64,000 bases of DNA from Nitrospirota bacterium (GCA_021789555.1 JAJYJK010000004.1:1-64000), one strand, 5' to 3'. Positions 26,203-34,618 are shown, counted from the first letter of the stretch. Notes: a model not told the origin generated them from the sequence alone. Translations and numbers: made by a program.

Positions 26203-27912
26203 TCAGACTATTTTTACCTTCAAAAGTTCTTTCCTGTTGACGTCCGTCACATGGACGGCGCAGGCCATGCAGGGGTCGAAGGAGTGGACCGTGCGGAGTA
26301 TCTCAAGCGGCTGCTCCGGGTTGAAGACGGGCGTGCCTATGAGGGCCGCCTCATACGGGCCCTTCTGCCCCTTTGCGTCCCTGGGGGAGCCGTTCCAGGT
26401 GCTCGGCACTACGCACTGGTAATTGATGATCTTTCCGTCCTTGATCCTTATCCAGTGGCCAAGAGCGCCCCTCGGGGCCTCATGGAAGCCGTATCCCTTG
26501 GCCTCCGACGGCCAGCTTCCCGGGTCCCATTTCTCGTTGTTATGTATCCTGAGGTCTCCCTTCTGCATGTTCGCCTTGAGCTCGTCTATCCAGTCGGGCA
26601 GTTTTTCAGCCACCACAAGCGTCTCGACCCCCCTTGCCGCCGTCCTTCCAAGGGTGGAAAACAGGGCGGCGGGGCCGACCCCGAGCTTGCTCAATACCAG
26701 ATTCACGACCTCCTTGACCCTCGGGTGGCCGGAGGCATAGGCCACAAGCATCCTGGAAAGAGGCCCCACCTCCATCGGCATGTCCTCATACCGCGGGGCC
26801 TTCAGCCAGGTGTACTTCGCATCCGTGTTCAAAAACTCATAAGGCGGCTTGGGCCCGGTGTATTTGTAGTCTGTCACGCCCTCCCAGGGGTGCAGGGATT
26901 TATTGTTGCCCTCGGGATACTCGTACCAAGAGTGGGCCACGTACTCGGCTATCTTCTCCTGGTCCACCGGATAGACCGTGCTTAAATCCTTGTTCTTGAT
27001 TATGCCTCGGGGCAGGAAGAGGTTTGCCGTATTCGAGACGGCGTCCTTGGGGAACTCGCCGTAGGCAAGGTAGTTCCCGACGCCCGCGCCATAGCCCGCC
27101 CACTCCTTGTAGAAAGAGGCGATCGCAAGGAGGTCCGGTATGTAGACCTTCTCCACGAAGACCTTTGCCTTTTGCGCAAGGTTCCTGATGAAGTCCAGCG
27201 ATACGATGTTGACGGCGTTCTGGCTGGTGGGGTCGATGGCGGTGGCCATGCCGCCCACCAGGTAGGTCTGGGCATGGGGATTCTTGCTCCCGAGAGTGGC
27301 ATGTATCCTTATGACGTCCTTCTGCCATTCGAGGGCCTCAAGATAATGGGCGACCGCCATCAGGTTCGCCTCCGGCGGCAGCTTGTATGCCGGGTGCCCC
27401 CAGTAGCCGTTGGCGAATATGCCAAGCTGGCCCGAGGCGACAAAGGCATTCAATTTATCCTGGACGCTTTTGAAATATGCGGCGCTTGAGTTATGCCAGT
27501 CGGAGATGGACTGGGCGAGCTGGGAGGTCTTGGCCGGGTCGGCTTTTAGCGCGCTTACAATGTCGACCCAGTCCAGCGCGTGCAGGTGGTAGAAATGTAT
27601 GGTGTGGTCCTGAACGTACTGTATCCCGGTGATAAGGTTACGGATAAGCCTCGCGTTATCCGGAATGGTAATCTGAAGCGCGTCTTCTACAGCTCTCACG
27701 GAGCTGGTGGCGTGAACCGTCGTTCAAACGCCTCATATACGCTGGGCGAATGCCCAGGCGTCTCTTGGGTCCCTCCCTTTTAGGACTAACTCCATCCCCC
27801 TGAACATGGTGCTCGATGACCACGCGTTCGTGACCTTCCCGCCGTCCACCTGCGCCTCGATCCTCAGATGTCCCTCAATCCTGGTGATAGGATCAATCGC
27901 AATCTTAGGCAT
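26203..27912 (-). CDS. hyaB: [NiFe]-hydrogenase large subunit with two in-frame TGA codons at the L1 cysteines (predicted selenoprotein)
   Basis: Start ATG 27912 has GAGGAGGAG upstream and lies 3 bp after hyaA. The 569-codon frame begins [19 protein letters not shown] and is normal in length. Codons 60 (27735-27733) and 63 (27726-27724) are TGA, in the context AFAQRI-TGA-GV-TGA-TTVH, exactly where L1 (RxCGxCxxxH) has Cys. After codon 63 the frame continues without shift (VRAVEDAL...). L2 is ordinary: DPCMACAVH with C548 and C551, then a 15-residue tail to be cleaved. In known enzymes these four residues bind nickel. A caller that stops at TGA would report a truncated protein from GTG 27699. 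Sec insertion is inferred; recoding to Cys is the alternative. Confidence 0.93.
27690..27706 (-). promoter_or_regulatory. Candidate bacterial SECIS hairpin in hyaB
   Basis: On the coding strand, CAGCTC pairs perfectly with GAGCTG around the 5-nt loop CGTGA, which has G at its second position. The loop starts 32 nt after the first TGA and 23 nt after the second. Bacterial SECIS elements lie within the coding region, typically with 16-37 nt between UGA and apical loop and a G among the first two loop bases (published consensus). One hairpin could therefore serve both codons. Confidence 0.65.
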
Positions 27913-27915
27913 GTT

Positions 27916-29004
27916 TTATTTCTCCTCCTCGGGTTTTTCGCCTTTCGTCTTCGTGGCCCTTATGATGCGGTGCGCCGCCAGGCCGGCCGCCGTAGCAATT
28001 GCAAGACCCGCCCCGACCTTGTCGGCCGTGCTGTCCACGCCGAAGCCGGGCACGTTCTCCAGTCTCCTGTAAAAAGGCGTCATCGTGTCCCAGAAACGCG
28101 GCGCCGCACAGCCTATGCAGCCGTGTCCGGAGCCGACCGGCCAGTTCGTCGACTGGTTCCACCTGACGGTCGGACAGTTCTTGAACGTCTCGGGGCCCTT
28201 GCATCCCATCTGGTAGAGGCACCAGCCAAGCCTGTGCCCCTCGTCGCCCCACTGCCTCACGTACTGCCCCGCGTCAAAATGCGCGCGCCTTTCGCAGTGG
28301 TCATGGATCTTCTCTCCGTAGAAGACAAGGGGCCTGCCCATGCTGTCCGTCAGGGGAAGACTGCCGAAGGTAAGGAAATGAACGACCGTGCCGGTGATGT
28401 TCACCACGTTTGCCGGGCAACCGGGAAGGTTTATGAGTTTTATGCCGCTGACCACGTCCTTTACACCCTTGGCCCCGGTCGGGTTGGGAGATGCGGCCGG
28501 CCACCCGCCGTCCCAGGCGCACGCGCCCACCGCTATCGTTGCGAGGCCATTGCCGCATACCTCCTTCACGATATCCTGGGCCGTCCTGCCGCCGACGGTG
28601 CAATAAACCCCTCCGTCCTTGGTCGGAATGGCGCCTTCAACGATGGTGATGTACTTGCCCTTGTAATTTTTGACCACGTCTGAAAGCGATTTCTCGGCCT
28701 GTTTTCCGGCAGGGGCCATTATGGTTTCATGATAGTCGAGAGAGATAATGTCCAGGATGAGTTCGGCCACGTTGGGTTTGCTGGACCTCAGTAAGCTCTC
28801 GGTGTTTCCGGCGCAGTCCTGGAATTCCAGCCAGACCACGTGGGGCCTTTCGGCCTTTTCAAGGGCCTCGGCTATCTTGCCGGCAAAGCTTACGGGCAGG
28901 GCCAGGGTCGCTGCCATAAGAGAGCAAAACTTCATGAATTCACGCCTTGACACCCCGTTTTTCCTCAGGGAATCATAGATGCTTCCTTCCTTGGCGTCCC
29001 CCAT
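27916..29004 (-). CDS. hyaA: [NiFe]-hydrogenase small subunit, Tat-exported, with an atypical proximal cluster
   Basis: Carries the three Fe-S clusters. A twin-arginine signal (VSRREFMKFC, residues 19-27) is followed by a hydrophobic stretch. Proximal-cluster Cys residues appear as QDCAGN (C64), VGACAWDGG and NLPGC, but the second Cys of the usual CxxC is Asn67. Distal and medial ligands are present in HDHCERR, GWCLYQMGCKG, FKNC and HGCIGC. A C-terminal hydrophobic segment (GAGLAIATAAGLAAHRI) is a likely membrane anchor. The 362-residue length is typical. Confidence 0.94.
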   Translation of the reverse strand: MGDAKEGSIYDSLRKNGVSRREFMKFCSLMAATLALPVSFAGKIAEALEKAERPHVVWLEFQDCAGNTESLLRSSKPNVAELILDIISLDYHETIMAPAGKQAEKSLSDVVKNYKGKYITIVEGAIPTKDGGVYCTVGGRTAQDIVKEVCGNGLATIAVGACAWDGGWPAASPNPTGAKGVKDVVSGIKLINLPGCPANVVNITGTVVHFLTFGSLPLTDSMGRPLVFYGEKIHDHCERRAHFDAGQYVRQWGDEGHRLGWCLYQMGCKGPETFKNCPTVRWNQSTNWPVGSGHGCIGCAAPRFWDTMTPFYRRLENVPGFGVDSTADKVGAGLAIATAAGLAAHRIIRATKTKGEKPEEEK

Positions 29005-29077
29005 TAAAAAACACCCCTTTCTTTATTGTTTAAACCTGTGCGTTCTAAACCGCCTCCACCTCCTCCTTTTTCGGAAG

Positions 29078-29106
29078 ATTCTAAGGTAAAATGCTTTGTT
29101 TATCAA
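29078..29106 (-). promoter_or_regulatory. Predicted sigma70-type promoter of the hydrogenase operon
   Basis: On the - strand, TTGATA (29106-29101), a 17-bp spacer and TAGAAT (29083-29078). The predicted start point is about 65 bp before the hyaA ATG at 29004. The spacing is ideal and the region is AT-rich against GC-rich neighbours. No regulator site was recognised. Confidence 0.62.
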
Positions 29107-29119
29107 GACATTTTTTTGC

Positions 29120-30472
29120 TTATACTTTATAGCAGCTCTTCTTGTCCCTGGCCTCGACGACTTCCTTTTTCTTGTCCTCGAACCCCTTTTTACCCATAAG
29201 GCCGAAGGTGAGCCGTTTGCCCTCCTCGACAGACGGCTGGTCGAAGGGGTTTATCTCCAGGAAAAAACCGGTAAGGGCGGTGACTATCTCGAAAAAATAA
29301 AAAAGCTGCCCCAGGTGATAGGCGTCCAGGCTGGGTATGGTTATGGTCATATTGGGTCTTTGGTTTTTTGCAAGGGCAAGCTCCGTGGCCTCCTCTTCGG
29401 CGTTTATAAGCCCGGAGAGGCCGTGCCCCCTCAAAAAAGACATGCTCTCGTATCCGCCGAAGACGTCGGGGATCGTGAAGTCGGCCCCGTGGTCCTCGAC
29501 CCTTATGAATATCACCACCTTGTCCCGGGGCCCCTCCATCCATAGCTGCACCTGTGAATGCTGGTCCGTCGTGCCGACCGAGGGATAAGGGGTAAGACCG
29601 CGGCCCTGCTTTCCCAGGCTCTCGGACCAGAGCTGGCAATACCACTCGGAAAATGATTTCAGCCTGTCTGAATAGGGGATCAGGACGTCTATCTTTCTGC
29701 CCTCGTCCCTCTGCATGATAAAGATGAGCACCGCGGCCAATATCGCGGGGTTTTCCCAAAACTCCTCCCGCGTGCACCGCTCGTGCGCGTCCCTTGCCCC
29801 CCTCAAAAGCCCTTCCGTGTCCGCGCCGATCACTTCGGCCAGCAGGAGCCCCACGGCAGACAAAACGGAGTATCTGCCGCCCACGCCGGGCGGGATGGAA
29901 AGGGAGGCCATCCCTTTTGCGGCAAGCCTCCTCAGGTCGCCTTTTTCGGGGTCCGTTGTGAGGATGAACCTGCCGGCGGCCTCCTTGCCGAGGGATTTTT
30001 CCACCAGGTCATAGAGGACCATGAAGGCGGCTATGGTCTCCGAGGTGCCCCCCGATTTGCTTATCACGTTTATGCCCGTCTTATTTATGTCCAGCGAGGA
30101 GAGGATGGATTCGAGGGTGCAGGGGTCCGCGTTCTCGTAGATAAAGACCTTCGGTCTTTGCCTTTTGTCCGGCCTCTGGTTGTGCAGCGGACTCAGGGCC
30201 TCCAGGATGCACTTTGGCCCGAGCGCCGAACCCCCGATGCCAAGGAGCAAAAAATTCTCAAGCCCGCTTAGTCTCCGCGCCGCCTCTTTCACCGGGGTGA
30301 TGTCCTGCCAGGGCAGCCTGGTAAATTCCAGCCCGGGCATTTCCGCCATTGCGCCCTTTATCCTGGAGAGGGCCTCCAGCGCCTTTCCCCTGAAACTCTC
30401 AAGCTTGCGTTCGGTAGTGCCCGTCTCGCCTATCGTCTCGGCCATCATGAATGAAAAATTAAGACCCAGCAC
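29120..30472 (-). CDS. pgi: Glucose-6-phosphate isomerase
   Basis: Interconverts glucose-6-P and fructose-6-P. Signature stretches are ISKSGGTSETIAAFMVLYDL (sugar-phosphate binding), VGTTDQHSQVQLWMEGP with the catalytic region, and the C-terminal EINPFDQPSVEEGKR. The 450-residue length is that of the shorter bacterial type. GTG 30472 is taken as start; internal ATGs a few codons later are possible. It is likely separate from the hydrogenase operon, which has its own promoter. Confidence 0.94.
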   Translation of the reverse strand: MLGLNFSFMMAETIGETGTTERKLESFRGKALEALSRIKGAMAEMPGLEFTRLPWQDITPVKEAARRLSGLENFLLLGIGGSALGPKCILEALSPLHNQRPDKRQRPKVFIYENADPCTLESILSSLDINKTGINVISKSGGTSETIAAFMVLYDLVEKSLGKEAAGRFILTTDPEKGDLRRLAAKGMASLSIPPGVGGRYSVLSAVGLLLAEVIGADTEGLLRGARDAHERCTREEFWENPAILAAVLIFIMQRDEGRKIDVLIPYSDRLKSFSEWYCQLWSESLGKQGRGLTPYPSVGTTDQHSQVQLWMEGPRDKVVIFIRVEDHGADFTIPDVFGGYESMSFLRGHGLSGLINAEEEATELALAKNQRPNMTITIPSLDAYHLGQLFYFFEIVTALTGFFLEINPFDQPSVEEGKRLTFGLMGKKGFEDKKKEVVEARDKKSCYKV

Positions 30473-30607
30473 TTTTTGTCCCGCACCTCCTTGCCGTTAT
30501 TGATCTTCCCCGCGGCTCCAGCCCGGTTGCGTCAGAGAATATAAGACAGCCTTGATACTGTGAGGCATTATGGTCTTTCTTACAGGCGTCTTCAGTGCCC
30601 GACGGGA

Positions 30608-31042
30608 TCATTCTGGGGAAATTATATCACCGTCCCCGCCGCCCGTCTCGGAGTTTTTCTGCCTGCCGGCCTCCCTCAGCCCCTCGATTACCAGGACCGT
30701 GAAGACGACGGTGAGGCCGATGAAGACCCCGATGGGGTTTATAAGACCCATCTTCAGAAGCGCCAGGAGTATGATTACGATGAGCATGAACCTGAAGGCG
30801 CTGAAGAAGACCAGCTTCGTGGTGGCCTTTTGCGTCCCGAGGAGGCCCGTTACGCCCCATACGAGGCCCCTGAGATTGGCAAGCGCCAGCATCCCGCCGG
30901 CAAACACCCCGCCCGCCATTTTCCAATCCACCCACATCTTCCAACCCACCCCTTTGTCCCCTCCCAAGAGGGGGTAAAGCGCGGACAGCCCCGCAAACAC
31001 TGCAAGCGCAATGAGCGCCCTCCTGTATATCCTTCCCATCAT
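30608..31042 (-). CDS. atpI: ATP synthase subunit I-like membrane protein
   Basis: A 144-residue protein with about four membrane helices (for example ALIALAVFAGLSALYPLL and FRFMLIVIILLALLKMGL). The start ATG 31042 forms an ATGA overlap with the atpZ stop. AtpI helps assemble the c-ring of F-type ATPase. The frame remains open further upstream, but that part lies over atpZ in another frame. The usual next genes atpB/atpE are missing; pgi follows instead. Confidence 0.8.
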   Translation of the reverse strand: MMGRIYRRALIALAVFAGLSALYPLLGGDKGVGWKMWVDWKMAGGVFAGGMLALANLRGLVWGVTGLLGTQKATTKLVFFSAFRFMLIVIILLALLKMGLINPIGVFIGLTVVFTVLVIEGLREAGRQKNSETGGGDGDIISPE

Positions 31043-31275
31043 TTGTCCTGATTGTCCCCCTCGCCGTTTCCCTCGCCTTTGCGCCTCATGAACCTGAAGA
31101 GCTCTATGAACCCGGCCGCTATCCCGAGAAAAAAGAAGATCACCGTGAACCAGGGGGAGGTGTGCAGGTGCTTGTCGATGAACCAGCCGATGGCAAGCCC
31201 GATGAAGGTGGACAGGACAAGCTGGATGCCCACCTGGCTTGCGTCGAGGAGCTGCTTCCAATTGGATTTGGGCAT
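31039..31275 (-). CDS. AtpZ/AtpI-type F0F1 ATPase assembly protein
   Basis: A 78-residue protein with two membrane helices and the family motif QVGIQLVLSTFIGLAIGWFI, followed by WFTVIFFFLGIAAGFIELFRF and a charged tail. AtpZ-type proteins pair with AtpI and affect magnesium supply or rotor assembly. It is coupled to the AtpI-like gene by an ATGA overlap. It is divergent from the PEP-CTERM gene. Confidence 0.87.
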   Translation of the reverse strand: MPKSNWKQLLDASQVGIQLVLSTFIGLAIGWFIDKHLHTSPWFTVIFFFLGIAAGFIELFRFMRRKGEGNGEGDNQDK

Positions 31276-31348
31276 GAAATGATTATAACTTATTGACGGG
31301 AAAACAACCCCAGGCTCTCCTTATGCGAGACATATCATTTTCAATCGT

Positions 31349-31379
31349 AAAGGTTTCCGACATTTGTCGGGAAACTTTT
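31349..31379. repeat. Hairpin in the atpZ/PEP-CTERM divergent promoter region
   Basis: Left arm aaaggtttccgac, loop attt and right arm gtcgggaaactttt form a 13-bp stem with one bulged G. It lies just upstream of the predicted -35 box of the PEP-CTERM gene and could be an operator or a terminator; neither is proven. Confidence 0.5.
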
Positions 31380-31389
31380 ACATAATTTC

Positions 31390-31419
31390 TTGACGTATCT
31401 GGTCCATATTCATTAATAA
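31390..31419 (+). promoter_or_regulatory. Predicted sigma70-type promoter of the PEP-CTERM gene
   Basis: TTGACG at 31390-31395, an 18-bp spacer and TAATAA at 31414-31419. The gene starts at 31482 with GGGAGG upstream of its ATG. No sigma54-type (GG-N10-GC) element was seen. Confidence 0.5.
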
Positions 31420-31481
31420 CCAAGCTGTTTTAACCATGGCATGGTTTTCGCTATATTACCCCTGGAAAGGGAGGATTAATT

Positions 31482-32174
31482 ATGAAAGGCATACTAAAAG
31501 TAGTTTTTTTTGTGGCGGCATGCCTCATGTTGGCAGCGCCGGCAGCTATAGCGGACACGATAGGTATCGGTGATTATGTCAAGGTTGCCAATTACAACCC
31601 TAAAGATAACGCCGGTGTAATGACCTTTGCGGTATCGGAAGATAAAGGCGCCACGACAGCATTTTACATTGATACTTTTTGTATCCAGGATAACGTGTAC
31701 ATCTATCTTGGCAGATGGTATCCAATAGCAGGTTTATCGACCCACGTCGGGCTCTTTGATTCTCCTGCGGGCGCCGGCCCGCTTAATGGCGCTGTCGACT
31801 ACCTCTTTTATCGGTACAAGAGCGGATACTATGACGCTTACATGAAATCGCCTAATACTACGGCCGATCTTAACAACGAGGCCGATTTGCAAAAGGTGCT
31901 CTGGGGCCTGCAAGGCTCAGGAAGCCCCTATAGCTCAACCGGGCATCTATGGGACACCGATTTAATCACTTATGACAACACCCCTTCGATGCACCATTCG
32001 TGGGGCACCGGGGTGATCAACATCGCCTCCGCCATGGATGGCGGGAATTTCTATGGGCCGGATATACAGAATCAACTGTACAGCGAGGTCCCTGAACCTG
32101 CCACCTTCCTCCTTTTTGGCGCGGGCCTTGCGTGCGAGCTGTTAAGGAGGAAATTGAGAGGCAAGAGCATTTAA
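31482..32174 (+). CDS. PEP-CTERM sorted exported protein
   Basis: A 230-residue protein with an N-terminal signal peptide (cut near PAAIADT) and a C-terminal sorting signal: VPEPATFLLFGAGLACELLR followed by basic residues. Such proteins are cut and anchored by exosortase (EpsH/XrtA), usually in exopolysaccharide-producing Gram-negatives. The central part is aromatic and Gly/Asn-rich with no known catalytic motif. It is monocistronic, with its own promoter and a strong terminator. The exosortase is not in this window. Confidence 0.92.
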   Translation: MKGILKVVFFVAACLMLAAPAAIADTIGIGDYVKVANYNPKDNAGVMTFAVSEDKGATTAFYIDTFCIQDNVYIYLGRWYPIAGLSTHVGLFDSPAGAGPLNGAVDYLFYRYKSGYYDAYMKSPNTTADLNNEADLQKVLWGLQGSGSPYSSTGHLWDTDLITYDNTPSMHHSWGTGVINIASAMDGGNFYGPDIQNQLYSEVPEPATFLLFGAGLACELLRRKLRGKSI

Positions 32175-32223
32175 CTTTAAATTTCAACCGCCTGTTGACG
32201 CGCCGGGCACTGAATAAAGCCAC

Positions 32224-32265
32224 GCTGAGGTTTCCCTGTGGAAAAGGGGAAACCTCAGCTTTTTT
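32224..32265 (+). terminator. Rho-independent terminator after the PEP-CTERM gene
   Basis: A perfect 13-bp stem (gctgaggtttccc with gggaaacctcagc) around a 10-nt loop, followed by six T residues. It overlaps the last codons of the convergent nfnB gene, whose TGA stop lies inside the right arm, so it may slow transcription from both sides. Confidence 0.9.
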
Positions 32266-33757
32266 GGGAGACGTTTTTTTGGGAGACTATGTATTCGTGG
32301 ATGGTATGAGCGGCCTTCCGGCCCGCGCCCATCGCGGAGATGACCGTGGCGGAGCCGGTCACGATGTCCCCGCCGGCAAAGACCCCCTTCAGGCTCGTAG
32401 TGCCGGTCTCATCGGCCTCGATATAACCCCTATGCAGCCGGAGCCCCTGTGCGGAGCGGGTCAATAGCGGGTTTGCGCTTGTCCCTATGGCGACGATGAC
32501 GGTGTCCGCGCCGATTGTGAACCCGGAGCCCTCTATGGGTTTCGGGATTTTCCTGCCGGGCTTGCCAGCACTGGGCTTGCCAGCCGCACTTGACCGGCCA
32601 TCCGTAGCAGTCAGGTCGGGCTCGCAGAGTTCCATCCTGATACATTTCAGGCCGCTTGCCCAGCCGTCCTCCCCGGTGATCTCTACCGGCAGGGTGCATA
32701 GCTCAAACAAGAGGCCCTCTTCCTTCGCGTGGCGCACCTCCTCGGCCCGCGCGGGAAGTTCCTCCTCTCCCCTTCTGTAAACGAGCGTGACCGATTCGGC
32801 CCCAAGGCGAATCGCGGTCCTCGCCGAATCCATCGCCACGTTGCCCCCGCCGATGACCACCACGCGCCTGCCTGTCTTTATCGGGGTGTCGTACTCGGGA
32901 AACCTGTAGGCGCGCATGAGGTTGGTGCGCGTCAAAAACTCATTGGCCGAGAAGACGCCGTTAAAATCCTCGCCGGGGATGCCCATGAATCTCGGAAGCC
33001 CCGCCCCCGTTGCGACAAAGGCGGCATCGAATTTTTCCGTCAACTCCCCAAGGCCGAACAGTTTTCCGACAACTGCGTTTCTCTTTATCTCCACTCCCAT
33101 CTCTATCAGGGTCTCTATCTCCGCGGCGACGATTTTTTTTGGAAGCCGGAACTCCGGTATGCCGTAGAAAAGGACGCCGCCCGGCTCGTGCAGAGCCTCG
33201 AAGACCGTGACCTTGTGCCCCAGGCGCGCTAGCTCATAGGCGCAGGTTATGCCGGAGGGCCCGCTGCCCACCACCGCAACCTTGCCCCTGCGCCCTGCGC
33301 CTTTTCCATTGCCGCCGGTCCCGGAAGCGACGGGTCCAGGCGGCAGGCAGAGGGGTTTTAGCGGCTGCCGCATCCGCCAGTCCGCGCAAAACCGTTCAAG
33401 ACGGCCGATCGCCAGGGCCTCGTGCTTTTTCCCGAGCGTGCAGGCGCCCTCGCACTGGCTCTCCTGCGGACAGACCCTGCCGCAGACCGCGGGCAGCATG
33501 TTCGCGCTCCGAATTGCCCCGTATGCGCCCTCAAAATCCCCCTTTGCGATAGCGGCCACGAAATCCGGTATGGGCACGCCCACCGGGCAGCCCGACACGC
33601 AGGGCCGGTTGCGGCAGCCAAGACACCTGCCGGCCTCTCGCATCGCCTCCTCCGGCTCGTACCCGAGGCTCACTTCCTCGAAATTCAGACGGCGCTTCCC
33701 GGGGTCCTGCTCCCGCGCCGGCACCTTTTTGGGGATTAACTTTTTCTTGGGGGGCAT
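32255..33757 (-). CDS. nfnB: NfnB/SudA-like NAD(P)H oxidoreductase (glutamate synthase small-subunit family)
   Basis: A 500-residue flavoprotein. The N-terminal domain binds Fe-S clusters (CLGCRNRPCVSGCPVGV, CGRVCPQESQCEGAC); two Rossmann folds follow (VAVVGSGPSGITCAYELA for FAD, VVVIGGGNVAMDSARTA for NAD(P)H). It follows nfnA by 15 bp. With NfnA it should form the NADH-dependent reduced ferredoxin:NADP+ oxidoreductase, a flavin-based bifurcating enzyme; a sulfide dehydrogenase (SudAB) or a glutamate synthase subunit is the alternative. The NfnA neighbour argues against the latter. Confidence 0.85.
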   Translation of the reverse strand: MPPKKKLIPKKVPAREQDPGKRRLNFEEVSLGYEPEEAMREAGRCLGCRNRPCVSGCPVGVPIPDFVAAIAKGDFEGAYGAIRSANMLPAVCGRVCPQESQCEGACTLGKKHEALAIGRLERFCADWRMRQPLKPLCLPPGPVASGTGGNGKGAGRRGKVAVVGSGPSGITCAYELARLGHKVTVFEALHEPGGVLFYGIPEFRLPKKIVAAEIETLIEMGVEIKRNAVVGKLFGLGELTEKFDAAFVATGAGLPRFMGIPGEDFNGVFSANEFLTRTNLMRAYRFPEYDTPIKTGRRVVVIGGGNVAMDSARTAIRLGAESVTLVYRRGEEELPARAEEVRHAKEEGLLFELCTLPVEITGEDGWASGLKCIRMELCEPDLTATDGRSSAAGKPSAGKPGRKIPKPIEGSGFTIGADTVIVAIGTSANPLLTRSAQGLRLHRGYIEADETGTTSLKGVFAGGDIVTGSATVISAMGAGRKAAHTIHEYIVSQKNVSQKS

Positions 33758-33772
33758 ATAAGTTTCCGGTTT

Positions 33773-34618
33773 CTAGTCTCCGACCTCCAGCCCATGGCGC
33801 TTTTTCCAGGCTTCAAAGGATTCTTTTTCCTCGCTCCTGTACATGGCCTGCCTTCTTTTAAGCGCATCCCAGTCGACGAGGCTCCCGTCGAAATCAGGGC
33901 CGTCCATGCAGACGAATCTTATCTTTCCCCCCACCCCCACGCGGCAGCCCCCGCACATGCCCGTGCCGTCTATCATCACCGCGTTCAGGCTGACAATCGT
34001 CTTTACGCCGAAGGAAGCTGTCTTCCGGCAGACGGCCTCCATCATGGGCGCGGGGCCGACGGCCATCACCAGGTCCGCGCCGTCTTCCTCCAGCCAGGCC
34101 CCGAGCGCGTCCGTTATCACGCCCTTGAGCCCGGCGCTGCCGTCGTCGGTGGAGACGATCACCCTGTGGCTTATGCTCTGCATCTCGCTTTCGTAGATGA
34201 GGAGATTTTTATTCCTTGCGCCCATTACCGTGGCCACCCGGTTACCCGCGGCGCGAAAGGCCCTGCCTATGGGATATAGGGGGGCAACGCCAAAGCCGCC
34301 CCCCGCGAGGACGACCTTTCCGAAATTCTCAATATGCGTGGGATTTCCAAGCGGGCCGCAGACGTCTTTTATATGATCGCCCGCATTCAGCGTGGCAAGC
34401 TCGCTCGTAGTCTTGCCGACGCACATTACAATCAGGCTTATCGTCCCGCGGGCGGGGTCGATGTCGGCAAGCGAAAGGGGGATCCTCTCCCCCTTCTCGT
34501 GTATCCTTATTATGACGAACTGTCCCGGTTTGGCCTTTGCCGCTATGAGGGGCGCGTACAGCCTGTAGTAGAAGACATCAGGATGGCGAATCAATTTTTT
34601 TTCGACTATTTCCGCCAC
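33773..34618 (-). CDS. nfnA: NfnA/SudB-like ferredoxin-NADP+ reductase subunit
   Basis: A 281-residue FAD/NAD-binding protein of the dihydroorotate dehydrogenase electron-transfer (PyrK-like) family. The FAD domain has IPLSLADIDPARGTISLIV, the NAD domain has VVLAGGGFGVAPLYPIGRAF, and a [2Fe-2S] site is formed by GTGMCGGCRVGVGGKIRFVC. The C-terminal tail RRQAMYRSEEKESFEAWKK is typical of NfnA/SudB. It lies between the NuoG-like gene and nfnB, consistent with exchange between ferredoxin, NADH and NADPH pools. Confidence 0.87.
   Translation of the reverse strand: MAEIVEKKLIRHPDVFYYRLYAPLIAAKAKPGQFVIIRIHEKGERIPLSLADIDPARGTISLIVMCVGKTTSELATLNAGDHIKDVCGPLGNPTHIENFGKVVLAGGGFGVAPLYPIGRAFRAAGNRVATVMGARNKNLLIYESEMQSISHRVIVSTDDGSAGLKGVITDALGAWLEEDGADLVMAVGPAPMMEAVCRKTASFGVKTIVSLNAVMIDGTGMCGGCRVGVGGKIRFVCMDGPDFDGSLVDWDALKRRQAMYRSEEKESFEAWKKRHGLEVGD

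Noticed and set aside
26203..27699. Hydrogenase large subunit as a truncated gene starting at GTG 27699
   Set aside because: The upstream 71 codons continue in the same frame with correct family sequence; only two TGAs interrupt, both at ligand Cys codons. Truncation or frameshift does not explain this.
30608..31261. Extended N-terminus (73 residues) for the AtpI-like protein
   Set aside because: The extra part lies over atpZ in another frame, is His/Arg-rich junk and lacks a ribosome binding site; ATG 31042 gives the normal length.
32255..33757. Glutamate synthase small subunit (gltD)
   Set aside because: No large subunit is nearby, and the adjacent NfnA/SudB-type gene points to an Nfn or sulfide-dehydrogenase complex.
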